NCBI GenBank assembly: GCA_963772845.1
Contig: CAVYYW010000014.1
Location: 558,001 to 622,000, forward strand
Source of the DNA: CAVYYW01 sp963772845
GTDB taxonomy: Bacteria; Bacillota; Bacilli; Bacillales; Sporolactobacillaceae
Direction: 5' to 3'
Length of the DNA stretch: 64,000 nt
A program made the translations under genes and the position numbers. Within the stretch, counting starts at the first letter, position 1, and each line of letters opens with the position of its first letter. Positions 25,909 to 33,831 of this stretch are shown here, one piece after another. A model generated the notes under the pieces. It saw only the letters and a program-made list of their open reading frames with translations. It made no database searches and was not told where the DNA came from.

Positions 25909-26500
25909 GCTTTCCACGGGCACGGCCACAGCTAACTTTGGCGTGAGTCTCTTTGGCGCCAAAGTGGATCTTCGGACGCGTGCTGCTCCCGTAGGACTTG
26001 AAACAGCATCCTTGACTCCTCACCGCACGAAGAAAATGCGGTTGCCATCCATTGAAAGCGGAAATACCCTTGCTTTCCACGGGCACGGCCTCAGCTAACT
26101 TTGGCGTGGTCTCTTTGTGTGCCAAAGTGGATCTTCGGACGCGTGCTGCTCCCGTAGGACTTGAAACAGCATCCTTGAATCCTCACCGCACGAAGAAAAT
26201 GCGGTTGCCATCCATTGAAAGCGGAAATACCCTTGCTTTCCACGGGCACGGCCTCAGCTAACTTTGGCGTGGTCTCCTTGTTTGCCAAAGTGGATCTTCG
26301 GACGCGTGCTGTTTCCGTAGGACTTGAAACAGCATCCTTGAAGTCACAACGCACGAAGAAAATGCGATGCCATACATTGAAAGCGGAAATACCCTCGCTT
26401 TCCACGGGCACGGCCTCAGCTAACTTTGGCGTGGTCTCCTTGTTTGCCAAAGTGGATCTTCGGACGCGTGCTGTTTCCGTAGGAGTCTCGGGTATTTCTA
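25909..26500 (+). repeat. Tandem array of about 163-bp noncoding units
   Basis: Units begin with GCTTTCCACGGGCACGGCC at 25909, 26072, 26235 and 26397 (spacings 163, 163 and 162); the fourth is cut short at about 26490 and passes into an AGGAGTCTCG segment. Each unit holds an inverted repeat CTTTGGCG...CGCCAAAG (or TGCCAAAG with a G-T pair), the sequence GGACGCGTGCTG, CTTGAAACAGCATCCTTGA, and CATTGAAAGCGGAAATACCC. Base changes are scattered, so the duplications are not brand new. Open frames crossing units shift and have no ribosome binding site. Confidence 0.9.
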
Positions 26501-26585
26501 GCTTTCAACTTAGGGCATGCGCATTTTCAAGGAGTCTCGCGCCTTTCACTTCAATCAACGTGTTAGTTGTCAGATGTTGCCCTTT
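26500..26585 (+). repeat. Edge segment of a Bacillaceae-type intergenic repeat
   Basis: AGGAGTCTCG occurs twice, followed by GCGCCTTTCACTTCAATCAACGTG. The inverse complement of this edge, with TTGATTGAAGCGGAAGGTGTGAGACTCCT as its diverged form, lies at 11399-11428. It marks the right boundary of the array. Confidence 0.65.
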
Positions 26586-26595
26586 AGAAGTTATG

Positions 26596-26685
26596 AATAA
26601 CGGGCGGCCGATAGCTTCACTATGAAGCACGAAAACAGAAGATTAGACGGTCTCTGCGGCAAGCGAGCGGAGTCTACATTCTCAG
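26596..26685 (+). repeat. Dispersed repeat, copy 1 of a second family
   Basis: Shares AATAACGGGCGGCC, ATGAAG-ACGAAA, and CGGCAAGCGAGCGGA with the copy at 27151-27230 in the same orientation. The interior is diverged. No coding potential seen. Confidence 0.7.
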
Positions 26686-26689
26686 ATCA

Positions 26690-27150
26690 TAGGCTTTTTC
26701 AGCGGCCACCCGCTGATCCTGCAGAACTTGAAATGGCACCCTTGATTCTCCACATCGCACGATGAAAATGCAAAAGCAAACTATTAGAAAATGGAAATAC
26801 CTTACAGGCGAGAAACCCTGGGGTATTTCCATTTTTAAAATACACAGAGCATTTTCGAGGAGTCTCAAACTTTCCCGGCAGCTCTGCCTGGTGAACGTGT
26901 GAACCCCCAGTGAATTGAAGTGAACACAAATAAACAGGTTATGGCTATGATTCGGTTTCAGTAGGAAGGCGCATTCTTGGTACCCATAAAGCTGCTCTTA
27001 TTTGTACCAAAATCCCTCGATAGTTTTTCAATGAATCGAAGCTGAATAGATGTGGCGCCGCTTTTTGCGACGCCAGTGCCTGCAGAGGCTAACAAGGGGA
27101 GCTTGCAAAAAAGGTGTTGAAGGAAAAGGAATCTGCGAGACGCCTGCGGA
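26690..27150. other. Noncoding gap between repeat copies
   Basis: Apart from the hairpin listed separately, this part holds fragments resembling the array unit (CGCACGATGAAAATGC, GCATTTTCGAGGAGTCTC) in diverged form. A short GGCGCCGC/GCGACGCC inverted repeat lies near 27051-27073. No convincing gene. Confidence 0.55.
26788..26835. repeat. Perfect 14-bp inverted repeat (long hairpin)
   Basis: AAAATGGAAATACC at 26788-26801 is the exact inverse complement of GGTATTTCCATTTT at 26822-26835, with a 20-base loop. No T-run-terminated gene ends here; the nearest genes are over 450 bases away. Confidence 0.75.
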
Positions 27151-27230
27151 ATAACGGGCGGCCAAGATCCCCGCCATGAAGAACGAAAGCGGAGGCTTGG
27201 ACGTTCGTCCTCGGCAAGCGAGCGGATTCC
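27151..27230 (+). repeat. Dispersed repeat, copy 2 of a second family
   Basis: This copy starts AATAACGGGCGGCCAAGATC and ends CGGCAAGCGAGCGGATTCC, parallel to the copy at 26596-26685. It is preceded by GCGAGACGCCTGCGG, a typical edge of intergenic repeats in this group of bacteria as I recall them. Confidence 0.7.
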
Positions 27231-27296
27231 TTATTTTCAAATCGTGGAATTTCGCATTGGACTCAATTAAAGGCGAGGGGTGTTTTGTCCTGTTGT

Positions 27297-27998
27297 TTAA
27301 ATACTTGCTTCGAGAGCCATCGTGATCATATCGTTAAACGTTGTTTGACGCTCTTCTGCGGTTGTTTCTTCTCCGGTAAAAATATGATCGCTTACGGTTA
27401 AGATTGTAAGTGCATTAACACCATGCTTTAAAGCAAGTGAATACAGTGCAGTCGTTTCCATTTCAACGGCAAGAACGCCATATCCAGCAAGTTTTTTTAC
27501 AATGTCCATGCTGTCGCGATAAAAAATATCCGATGTGAGAACATTGCCCACCTGGATTTTTAAACCTTTTTCTGTACCGATGTCATAGGCTTTCTTCAGC
27601 AGGTTGAAGTTTGCATTTGGGCTGAAATCAAAACCTGGGAACGCTTGACGGTTTAAACTTGAATCTGTCGTTGCCGTCATGGCAAGAATCACGTCACGAA
27701 CCTTTACATTATCTTGAATACCGCCGCATGTACCGACACGAATTAGATTTTTGACACCATATTCTCTGATTAGTTCATTAACATATATTGAGATCGAAGG
27801 GACGCCCATTCCTGTCCCTTGAACGGAAATACGCTGGCCTTTATAAGTACCCGTGTAGCCGAGCATACCTCTTACTTCGTTATAGCACACCACATCTTCA
27901 AGATACGTCTCAGCTATATATTTTGCCCGTAAAGGATCTCCAGGCAGCAGAATCGTTTCTGCGATCTCACCTTTTTTTGCTCCAATATGTACGCTCAT
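27297..27998 (-). CDS. deoD: Purine nucleoside phosphorylase, hexameric DeoD type
   Basis: DeoD cleaves purine (deoxy)ribonucleosides with phosphate to base and sugar-1-phosphate. The 233-residue protein starts MSVHIGAKKGEIAETILLPG with the phosphate-binding GDPLRAKYIAE, then GMGVPSISIY, RVGTCGG, the ribose/base-binding VEMETTALY and the catalytic Asp in VSDHIFTGE. It complements the trimeric enzyme PupG encoded at 42.1 kb. AGGA precedes the ATG at close distance. Single-gene unit on the minus strand, flanked upstream by a roughly 240-base promoter gap shared with the divergent dehalogenase gene. Confidence 0.94.
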   Translation of the reverse strand: MSVHIGAKKGEIAETILLPGDPLRAKYIAETYLEDVVCYNEVRGMLGYTGTYKGQRISVQGTGMGVPSISIYVNELIREYGVKNLIRVGTCGGIQDNVKVRDVILAMTATTDSSLNRQAFPGFDFSPNANFNLLKKAYDIGTEKGLKIQVGNVLTSDIFYRDSMDIVKKLAGYGVLAVEMETTALYSLALKHGVNALTILTVSDHIFTGEETTAEERQTTFNDMITMALEASI

Positions 27999-28242
27999 TG
28001 GTTTCCTGTCACAAGCCTGAATCTGCTTGCACAGGTGTCACCTCCCTGATTTTATAAAAGTATAGTAAGCAGCAAATCGCTTTTATTAGCATACCATAAC
28101 CGGGATTTATTATCAGGATGAGAATGAAAAAGTGTAAGGTTCTGAAAATCCGCACATTGGAAAATAATTGTGAATTTTCATCATGAGTAAATCACTATAA
28201 TTCGGGTATACAAGGTTAAGAGTACTTAAGAAGGTGAGTGGA

Positions 28243-28920
28243 ATGAAAATGGCAATAAAATTAATTGCATTTGATGCTTATGGCACGCTATTTGATGTGC
28301 ATTCAGTAAATGATACGATCGAGAAGCTTTACGGTGAAAAAGGAAAGGACTTCAGTGAAACGTGGCGTACAAAACAGCTGGACTATGCTTTCTTAAGGCA
28401 AGTGATGGGGCGGTATGATCAATTTTGGAATATCACCAAGGAAGCACTTCATTATGCTGCGGAAGCAATAGCGGTGGAAGTCTCTGATGAGGAAGAAACA
28501 CAACTGCTTGAAGCTTATTTAAATCTCCGTCCTTACGAGGAAGTTCAAGACGTTTTAAACAGTCTTGGCGCATATCAGCGGGTGATCTTTTCAAACGGAG
28601 ACGACCAGATGCTCCAGCCTTTGGTAAAAAATACAGGAATAATAGATTCGCTTGATGGAGCAGAGAGTGTGGATCCTATTAAACAATTTAAACCCGCGCC
28701 AGCAGCGTACCAATACTTGATGGAAAAGTATGCTGTGAAAAGAGAAGAGGTGCTGTTCCTATCCTCTAATCCATGGGATATTGCCGGGGCTAAAAGCTTT
28801 GGCTTTCAAACGATGTGGGTGAACAGAGATGGCAAAGCATTTGATCATTTAGGTGTTGTGCCTGATAAGATGGTTACAGATCTCCATGGACTGTCCAAAT
28901 TCTTAAAAAATAATGAATAA
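28243..28920 (+). CDS. (S)-2-haloacid dehalogenase-type HAD hydrolase
   Basis: HAD enzymes of type II hydrolyse L-2-haloacids to D-2-hydroxyacids. The 225-residue protein carries nucleophile Asp in FDAYGTLFDV (residues about 10-19), the substrate arginine context WRTKQLDYAFLRQVMGRY, FSNGDD, a lysine in KQFKPAPAAY, and SSNPWDIAGAKSFGF with the terminal catalytic Asp. These are all features of the L-DEX branch, although the usual SSNxWD residue after Asn is Pro here rather than Ala/Gly. I chose the ATG at 28243 after AAGGTGAG. The physiological substrate is not evident. Confidence 0.86.
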   Translation: MKMAIKLIAFDAYGTLFDVHSVNDTIEKLYGEKGKDFSETWRTKQLDYAFLRQVMGRYDQFWNITKEALHYAAEAIAVEVSDEEETQLLEAYLNLRPYEEVQDVLNSLGAYQRVIFSNGDDQMLQPLVKNTGIIDSLDGAESVDPIKQFKPAPAAYQYLMEKYAVKREEVLFLSSNPWDIAGAKSFGFQTMWVNRDGKAFDHLGVVPDKMVTDLHGLSKFLKNNE

Positions 28921-28930
28921 CGTTAAATGA

Positions 28931-28965
28931 AAAGCCGGGCTTTCCGATTACGGAAGCCCGGCTTA
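28931..28965. terminator. Bidirectional terminator hairpin
   Basis: AAGCCGGGCTTTCCG pairs with CGGAAGCCCGGCTT around a four-base loop. It separates the dehalogenase gene from the convergent thioredoxin-like gene. Confidence 0.85.
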
Positions 28966-28980
28966 ATAATGTTTTGTCTG

Positions 28981-29298
28981 TTAAACAGAAAGGTTATCGA
29001 GATAATCGCGTACCTCTTGCGGTGTTTTTGCATTTGCACTGTGAAGATGGGCTTTCTTTTCGCCATTTTGGAAAACGAGAAGGCTTGGGATTCCCATTAC
29101 TTCATATTTCTCAGCTAATTCAGGAAAGTTATCCCGATTAACTTCATACCATTCGTATTTATAGTCCTTTATAATATCATCAATGAACATATCCATTCGT
29201 TTGCAATCCGGACACCAGCCTGCTTCGAATTTCACAACAACTGGGACTTCGGATTCAATGGTTTGTTTAAAGGCATCATTTGTTTCAATTGCTTTCAT
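28981..29298 (-). CDS. Thioredoxin-family protein (YtpP-like, WCPDC)
   Basis: The 105-residue thioredoxin-fold protein has active site WCPDC near residues 28-32 and the cis-proline loop GIPSLLV near 69-75. No signal peptide or membrane span is visible, so it is cytoplasmic. The CPDC pair and general length match YtpP-type proteins of Bacillus, thought to act as small disulfide reductases; recent work on that group links it to bacillithiol, but the role here is inferred. The ATG at 29298 has AAAGGGAG nine bases upstream; an earlier in-frame ATG lies at or before that ribosome binding site. Confidence 0.88.
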   Translation of the reverse strand: MKAIETNDAFKQTIESEVPVVVKFEAGWCPDCKRMDMFIDDIIKDYKYEWYEVNRDNFPELAEKYEVMGIPSLLVFQNGEKKAHLHSANAKTPQEVRDYLDNLSV

Positions 29299-29522
29299 TA
29301 CTATACTCCCTTTCATACGTTACTTAGCACTATTTTATCAGAAAGTATCGAAATGCCAAACTATCTTGTTTTGATAAGGTGACACATCAAGAAAGCTAAT
29401 GTTACAAGAAGCATGGCTTGAGGTGAGCCTTGGGTTATTTTATGATTAGAAGTATAAAAACAAAAGCATTATGATAGTAGATAAGAGGGCAGTGTAGCAG
29501 AACTGAAAAGGAGTGAAGCAGC

Positions 29523-29849
29523 ATGGAATTAATCTGGACCGATCAGGCTATTCAAGAAAGGGAGAAGCGGGTTGGAGAAAATAGTCTAGGACGCGCTTCC
29601 TATAAATTAGTGTATGACACTGAAGGGTGCGGCTGTGTTAATAACGGGGTATTCTTTCTGAGTGTGGTGAGTGGGCTGGAAAATGGCGATATCGAAATCA
29701 GAACAAATGATGAACCTGTCTACGCAGAATCGAGATTTGCGGTTTATTTAAATGAAAAGATGTCGATCGACTATTCTGAGACGGCAGGGTCATTTCAACT
29801 AAAAAGTCCTGAACAGATGCTCAATCCCAGGATGGCTTTCAAGAAATAA
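29523..29849 (+). CDS. HesB/IscA-like protein (YqkB type)
   Basis: This 108-residue HesB-like protein has the strand-rich fold of A-type iron-sulfur carriers but only a partial cysteine set: the segment DTEGCGCVNNG gives two adjacent cysteines and the C-terminal Cys-x-Cys of true IscA is missing (ending LNPRMAFKK). That pattern matches the YqkB group, whose function is not established. AAGGAG precedes the ATG. It is a single gene followed by a long noncoding gap. Confidence 0.82.
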   Translation: MELIWTDQAIQEREKRVGENSLGRASYKLVYDTEGCGCVNNGVFFLSVVSGLENGDIEIRTNDEPVYAESRFAVYLNEKMSIDYSETAGSFQLKSPEQMLNPRMAFKK

Positions 29850-29879
29850 TACACGCAAATTCAAGTTGGATGGAAGGGG

Positions 29880-30045
29880 AGCGGCTGTTGGTTTTCGCTA
29901 TAGGCTGCTCGCTTTCCACCGGCGGACCTCGAGCCTCTTCGCATCGCATGCCCACAGTAAGTGCCGAAATTAGCCGAACTTCCTCAGAGGTTTGCGCTGT
30001 GGGGTCTCGCCTGGTCACGCTGATTCCGCAGCCCTTGAATTAGAT
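29880..30045 (+). repeat. Bacillaceae-type intergenic repeat, degenerate copy
   Basis: GCTCGCTTTCCACCGGCGGACCTCGAGCCTC and further on GCTGTGGGGTCTCGCCTGG follow the pattern of a palindromic intergenic repeat. Its first part shares CTTTCCAC-GGC with the 163-bp array units. An unrelated-looking insert (GTGCCGAAATTAGCCGAAC region) interrupts the middle. Confidence 0.65.
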
Positions 30046-30064
30046 TTTCCCATTAATTTACTTT

Positions 30065-30184
30065 GGCACGTAAATCATTGATTTTGGCACATAAAACTCA
30101 AATTCGGCACATAAATCATTGATTTTGGCACATAAAACTCAAATTCGGCACATAAATCATTGATTTCGGCACATAAAATAAAAA
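30065..30184 (+). repeat. Phased tandem repeat: three 41-bp units, six GGCAC half-units
   Basis: Two full units of 41 bases (30065-30105 and 30106-30146) differ at one base, and a third is partly preserved. Each unit has two half-units starting GGCACATAAA (one GGCACGTAAA). GGCAC starts at 30065, 30086, 30106, 30127, 30147 and 30168, alternating 21 and 20 bases, which places all six on the same face of the helix. No gene, terminator or promoter explains it. Confidence 0.92.
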
Positions 30185-30780
30185 TTATGAAGTGCAAACT
30201 AAGGATTTTGACGAGGCAAACCCTGTAAGGAAGGTTGAACACTCTATTTTTCATCTAAACTCTCAACTTAAATGGCTTTTTTCATGAATACTGATATTAT
30301 TTCATGATATAAAGTTGGCGGAAGTGCACTCGCTTTCAGTGAATTAACATCTTTGATTCCCCATCCCATTTAATTTTTCAAAAATTAGCCATACTTAACC
30401 TTTAAAGGACATCACATGACGTTGATCACAGCGGAGGGCGCGAGACTCCTCGAAAATGCTCTGCATTTTCATCGTGCGAGGTGGAATCAAAGGTGTTAAT
30501 TCAAGTCCTGCTTGAAAGAGTTTTTTTCAGCAGCCACGCATTTGAGTCTTCGCTTTTCAACACTATTTACTTTTGTTCTTTAAATGCATTACCTTGTTAA
30601 AGATTCAATTCAATGGTGATTAACGTCCACCTATATTCATAGATCCTTTTTATTATTTCCCCCGAAGTCACATCTTTCTTATTTTATCTTGTACGAGATT
30701 ATGTATTAAACCTTCCTTTATTTATCCAAATCGTTAGCTTAAGCGTGAATTTTGACTTTGAAATCTAGAAAAATTTAGAG
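30185..30780. other. Noncoding stretch with array-like fragments
   Basis: No supported gene. At 30425-30480 GATCACAGCGGAGGGCGCGAGACTCCTCGAAAATGC repeats (in diverged form) the left edge of the inverted repeat at 11399; fragments related to the 163-bp units follow to about 30560. The rest is A/T-rich without clear structure. Confidence 0.55.
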
Positions 30781-30782
30781 AA

Positions 30783-30821
30783 TAAAAAAGCAAGCGAATG
30801 TTCGTACTGATTCGCTTGCTG
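30783..30821 (-). terminator. Rho-independent terminator of the HMG-CoA lyase gene
   Basis: On the minus strand AGCAAGCGAA pairs with TTCGCTTGCT, followed by a T-run (A-run at 30784-30789 on the plus strand). Confidence 0.88.
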
Positions 30822-30829
30822 GCTCTATA

Positions 30830-31741
30830 TTAAATCGTTTTTAACTGATCCTTTAAATAAAGATTGTAAATTTTACTGTCAAAAGGCTTTGTCATATAAG
30901 GCGCAACATGCTTAACAGATTCCAGTACGCCTTCAAGTGAAATCCCTGTTGAAACCCCCATTTCATCAAGCATAAACAGGACGTCCTCTGTAGCGACATT
31001 GCCGGTAGCCCCTTTTGCGAAAGGACATCCGCCGAGTCCGCCGGCAGAAGAATCGAAGCGGGTGATGCCAGCTTCTAGCGCAGCATAGATGTTAGCGAGA
31101 GCCATCCCGCGAGTATTATGAAAATGGCCTGTCAATAACATTTCCTGAGGGAGTGTTTCTTTTAAACGGGAAAACAGATTTTTTACGTCTTTAGGATTGG
31201 CCATGCCGACCGTGTCGGCGATGCTGAATTCGTCAACACCGAAACGGGTGAAGGTTTCACATAGTTCCAAGGTTTTCTCAGGGTCAATCTTTCCTTCATA
31301 AGGACAATAAAAGGCTGTTGAAATGCAGGTTCTGACAAACTTCCCGTCTTTTTTAAGGCGGGCAATCAGCGGTGCAAGCTCCTCCGCGCTCTCAGCCGTT
31401 GTTTTATTAATGTTTTTTTTGTTAAACGTATCCGATACGCCAACAAAAACAGCAATATCATTTCCACCAGATTGATAGAATCGCTCAATGCCTTTTTGAT
31501 TTGGAGCCAAAATAAAATTTCGGTTTTCATCAAGCGTTGCTTCAATAACTTCTTCGGCGTCTTTCATTTGCGGCACCCATTTGGGTGAAACAAAGGAGGT
31601 CAGCTCCATTTCTTTTATCCCTGCCTGTTTAAGAGACTTAATATAAGCAATCTTTGCTTCGGCTGGTATCAAGCTTTTCTCGTTCTGCAGCCCGTCTCTT
31701 GGCCCAACCTCAATTAATGTAGCTTTCAGTTCATCTAACAT
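30830..31741 (-). CDS. mvaB: Hydroxymethylglutaryl-CoA lyase
   Basis: This lyase splits HMG-CoA to acetyl-CoA and acetoacetate, the last step of leucine degradation. From the ATG at 31741 (GAGGTG upstream) the product has 303 residues, the normal length; an extended frame upstream has no ribosome binding site and overlaps the divergent promoter. Visible are EVGPRDGLQNE with the catalytic Arg15-Asp16, the metal ligands in TGHFHNTRG, and the signature loop GGLGGCPFAKGATGN with the active-site Cys. It is divergent from a thiolase/CoA-transferase operon that would consume the acetoacetate produced. YngG is the B. subtilis equivalent. Confidence 0.93.
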   Translation of the reverse strand: MLDELKATLIEVGPRDGLQNEKSLIPAEAKIAYIKSLKQAGIKEMELTSFVSPKWVPQMKDAEEVIEATLDENRNFILAPNQKGIERFYQSGGNDIAVFVGVSDTFNKKNINKTTAESAEELAPLIARLKKDGKFVRTCISTAFYCPYEGKIDPEKTLELCETFTRFGVDEFSIADTVGMANPKDVKNLFSRLKETLPQEMLLTGHFHNTRGMALANIYAALEAGITRFDSSAGGLGGCPFAKGATGNVATEDVLFMLDEMGVSTGISLEGVLESVKHVAPYMTKPFDSKIYNLYLKDQLKTI

Positions 31742-31820
31742 TTGCGGCACCTCATTTACAGATGTTTTTAGAAAGTGTAAAAATAAAATGAAAAATACGA
31801 CATTTTCTAGTATCATTATA

Positions 31821-31837
31821 ATTGTAAGCGTTTCAAT
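31821..31837 (+). promoter_or_regulatory. cre-like element in the divergent promoter region
   Basis: ATTGTAAGCGTTTCAAT resembles a cre site but is one base short in the right half. It lies 22 bases before the thiolase start and between two divergent carbon-metabolism genes. Confidence 0.45.
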
Positions 31838-31858
31838 TAGCAAAAGGAGGAACCATTT

Positions 31859-33046
31859 ATGTCAGAAAGAGATGTCGTGATCGTGAGCGCAGTCAGAACA
31901 GCAGTGGGGCAATTCAACGGTTCATTAAGCAATGTATCGGCACCGGAATTAGGAGCCATTGTGATTAAAGAAGCTCTTAAGCGTGCAAAAACAGACGGTG
32001 AATCAGTGGATGAAGTTATCATGGGAAACGTTCTTCAGGCCGGGCTCGGCCAAAACCCTGCAAGACAAGCCGCATTAAAGGCAGGGCTACCAGAGCAGGT
32101 GCCGGCTATGACTATAAATAAGGTATGCGGCTCGGGATTAAAAGCCGTTCATTTAGGTTCGCAGGCTATTCTCTTGGGCGATGCGGATATCGTGGTGGCA
32201 GGCGGGATGGAAAATATGACGCAAGCACCATATTTACTCGAGAAAGCAAGAACAGGTTACCGGATGGGTGATGGCAAAGTTGTCGATAGCATGATTAAAG
32301 ACGGCTTGTGGTGTGCATTTAATGATTATCATATGGGTGTCACAGCAGAGAATCTTTGCGACCGATATGAACTCACCCGGGAAGAACAGGATGCTTTCGC
32401 AGCTGCCAGCCAACAAAAAGCGGTTAAAGCGATTGAAAATGGGACTTTTGAAGATGAAATTGTTCCGGTTGAGATTCCTCAAAGGAAAGGCGAACCGGTT
32501 ATATTTAAAGTAGATGAGCATCCGAGACAGGGAACAACAGCAGAAAAGCTTGGCAAGTTAAAACCAGCTTTCAAAAAAGAAGGCAGTGTCACAGCAGGAA
32601 ATGCGTCGGGTATTAATGACGGGGCTGCTTGTGTTGTATTGATGAGCCGTGAAAAGGCAGAAGAATTGGGACTAGAGCCAATGGCTGTCATTACTGCTAA
32701 TGCAAGCGGTGCGGTAGACCCAAGTGTAATGGGAATCGGCCCGGTTCCTGCTGTGAAAAAAGCTTTGAAAAAATCATCTCTTGAAATGAAAGATATGGAA
32801 TTGATTGAAGCAAATGAAGCGTTTGCAGCACAATCGCTTGCTGTTGGAAAAGAGCTTGCTTTTGACCAGGCAATTTTAAATGTCAACGGGGGCGCTATCG
32901 CTATCGGACACCCAATTGGTGCAAGCGGCGCAAGAATTTTTGTAACCTTGCTTCATGAAATGAAGCGCAGAGACGTGAAGTACGGCCTAGCCACGTTATG
33001 CATAGGCGGCGGGCAAGGTGTTGCTACGATCGTGGAAAAGCCATAA
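31859..33046 (+). CDS. Acetyl-CoA C-acetyltransferase (thiolase II), first copy
   Basis: This 395-residue biosynthetic-type thiolase interconverts two acetyl-CoA and acetoacetyl-CoA. The acylated Cys90 (NKVCGSGLKAV), His351 (NGGAIAIGHPIGASG) and second Cys381 (TLCIGGGQG) are all present. AAAGGAGG precedes the ATG. It heads an operon with CoA-transferase subunits A and B and a second thiolase. Together these turn acetoacetate into acetyl-CoA or, in reverse, build acetoacetate. It is similar to but clearly distinct from the second thiolase. Confidence 0.93.
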   Translation: MSERDVVIVSAVRTAVGQFNGSLSNVSAPELGAIVIKEALKRAKTDGESVDEVIMGNVLQAGLGQNPARQAALKAGLPEQVPAMTINKVCGSGLKAVHLGSQAILLGDADIVVAGGMENMTQAPYLLEKARTGYRMGDGKVVDSMIKDGLWCAFNDYHMGVTAENLCDRYELTREEQDAFAAASQQKAVKAIENGTFEDEIVPVEIPQRKGEPVIFKVDEHPRQGTTAEKLGKLKPAFKKEGSVTAGNASGINDGAACVVLMSREKAEELGLEPMAVITANASGAVDPSVMGIGPVPAVKKALKKSSLEMKDMELIEANEAFAAQSLAVGKELAFDQAILNVNGGAIAIGHPIGASGARIFVTLLHEMKRRDVKYGLATLCIGGGQGVATIVEKP

Positions 33047-33128
33047 GAAAAACGGCGCCTAATTTTTCATCTAAACAGGCATAACTAGGCAAAAAAGGTT
33101 ACTTAGTAAAACAAAGGAGGGTCTTTTG

Positions 33129-33818
33129 ATGAAAGCAGTGATTAACAGTTTTGAAGAGGCAATTCAAGATATTAAGGACGGCTCAACATTAATGGTTGGC
33201 GGCTTCGGTCTCGTCGGTATACCGGAGAACCTGATCCAGGCGCTCGCCGATTCAGGTGTGAAAGATTTAACAGTCATATCGAATAACTGCGGTGTTGATG
33301 ATTGGGGTCTTGGGCTATTGCTGAAAAATAACCAAATTAAAAAAATGATCGGGTCCTATGTCGGCGAAAATAAAGAATTTGAGCGTCAAGTTCTTTCAGG
33401 AGAGCTTGAGGTGGAACTCATCCCACAAGGAACGCTTGCAGAAAGAATCCGCGCAGGCGGAGCTGGTATACCGGCATTTTACACGCCCGCAGGTGTCGGC
33501 ACACCACTCGCTGAAGGCCGTGAAGTAAGGAATTTCAATGGCAAAGATTATTTGCTTGAAATGGGTATGACTGCGGATTTCAGTTTGGTAAGAGCCGCAA
33601 AAGGCGATAAAATGGGAAATCTTATTTATAACAAAACAGCTAGAAACTTCAGCCCTATGATCGCTACAGCCGGAAAAGTGACTATTGCTGAAGTGGAAGA
33701 GCTTTATGAAACAGGGGAACTGGATGCTGATCAGATCCATACACCAAGCATTTATGTACAAAAGCTGATTGTAGGCAAACAGGAAAAACGCATAGAACGA
33801 TTAACAGTCAGAGATTAG
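33129..33818 (+). CDS. scoA: CoA transferase subunit A (succinyl-CoA:3-ketoacid type)
   Basis: ScoA is the alpha subunit of the enzyme that moves CoA from succinyl-CoA to acetoacetate. The 229-residue protein shows the N-terminal glycine-rich MVGGFGLVGIPENL motif (residues about 20-33), VISNNCG, and the typical SYVGENKEFERQ and PAFYTPAGVGT stretches. The ATG at 33129 has AAAGGAGG at suitable distance. It is followed by subunit B after 13 bases. A related acetate/butyrate-type transferase cannot be excluded from sequence alone. Confidence 0.9.
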   Translation: MKAVINSFEEAIQDIKDGSTLMVGGFGLVGIPENLIQALADSGVKDLTVISNNCGVDDWGLGLLLKNNQIKKMIGSYVGENKEFERQVLSGELEVELIPQGTLAERIRAGGAGIPAFYTPAGVGTPLAEGREVRNFNGKDYLLEMGMTADFSLVRAAKGDKMGNLIYNKTARNFSPMIATAGKVTIAEVEELYETGELDADQIHTPSIYVQKLIVGKQEKRIERLTVRD

Positions 33819-33831
33819 AGGAGGGGTACTT

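Noticed and set aside
25820..26625. Open frames of 60-136 codons crossing the tandem repeat array on both strands
   Set aside because: They follow the repeat unit, recur as near-identical peptides in several units, have no ribosome binding site and no family features; the open frames come from base composition of the repeat.
30065..30184. Possible CRISPR array
   Set aside because: Direct repeats are too short (20-21 bases), there are no unique spacers between them, and no cas genes are near.
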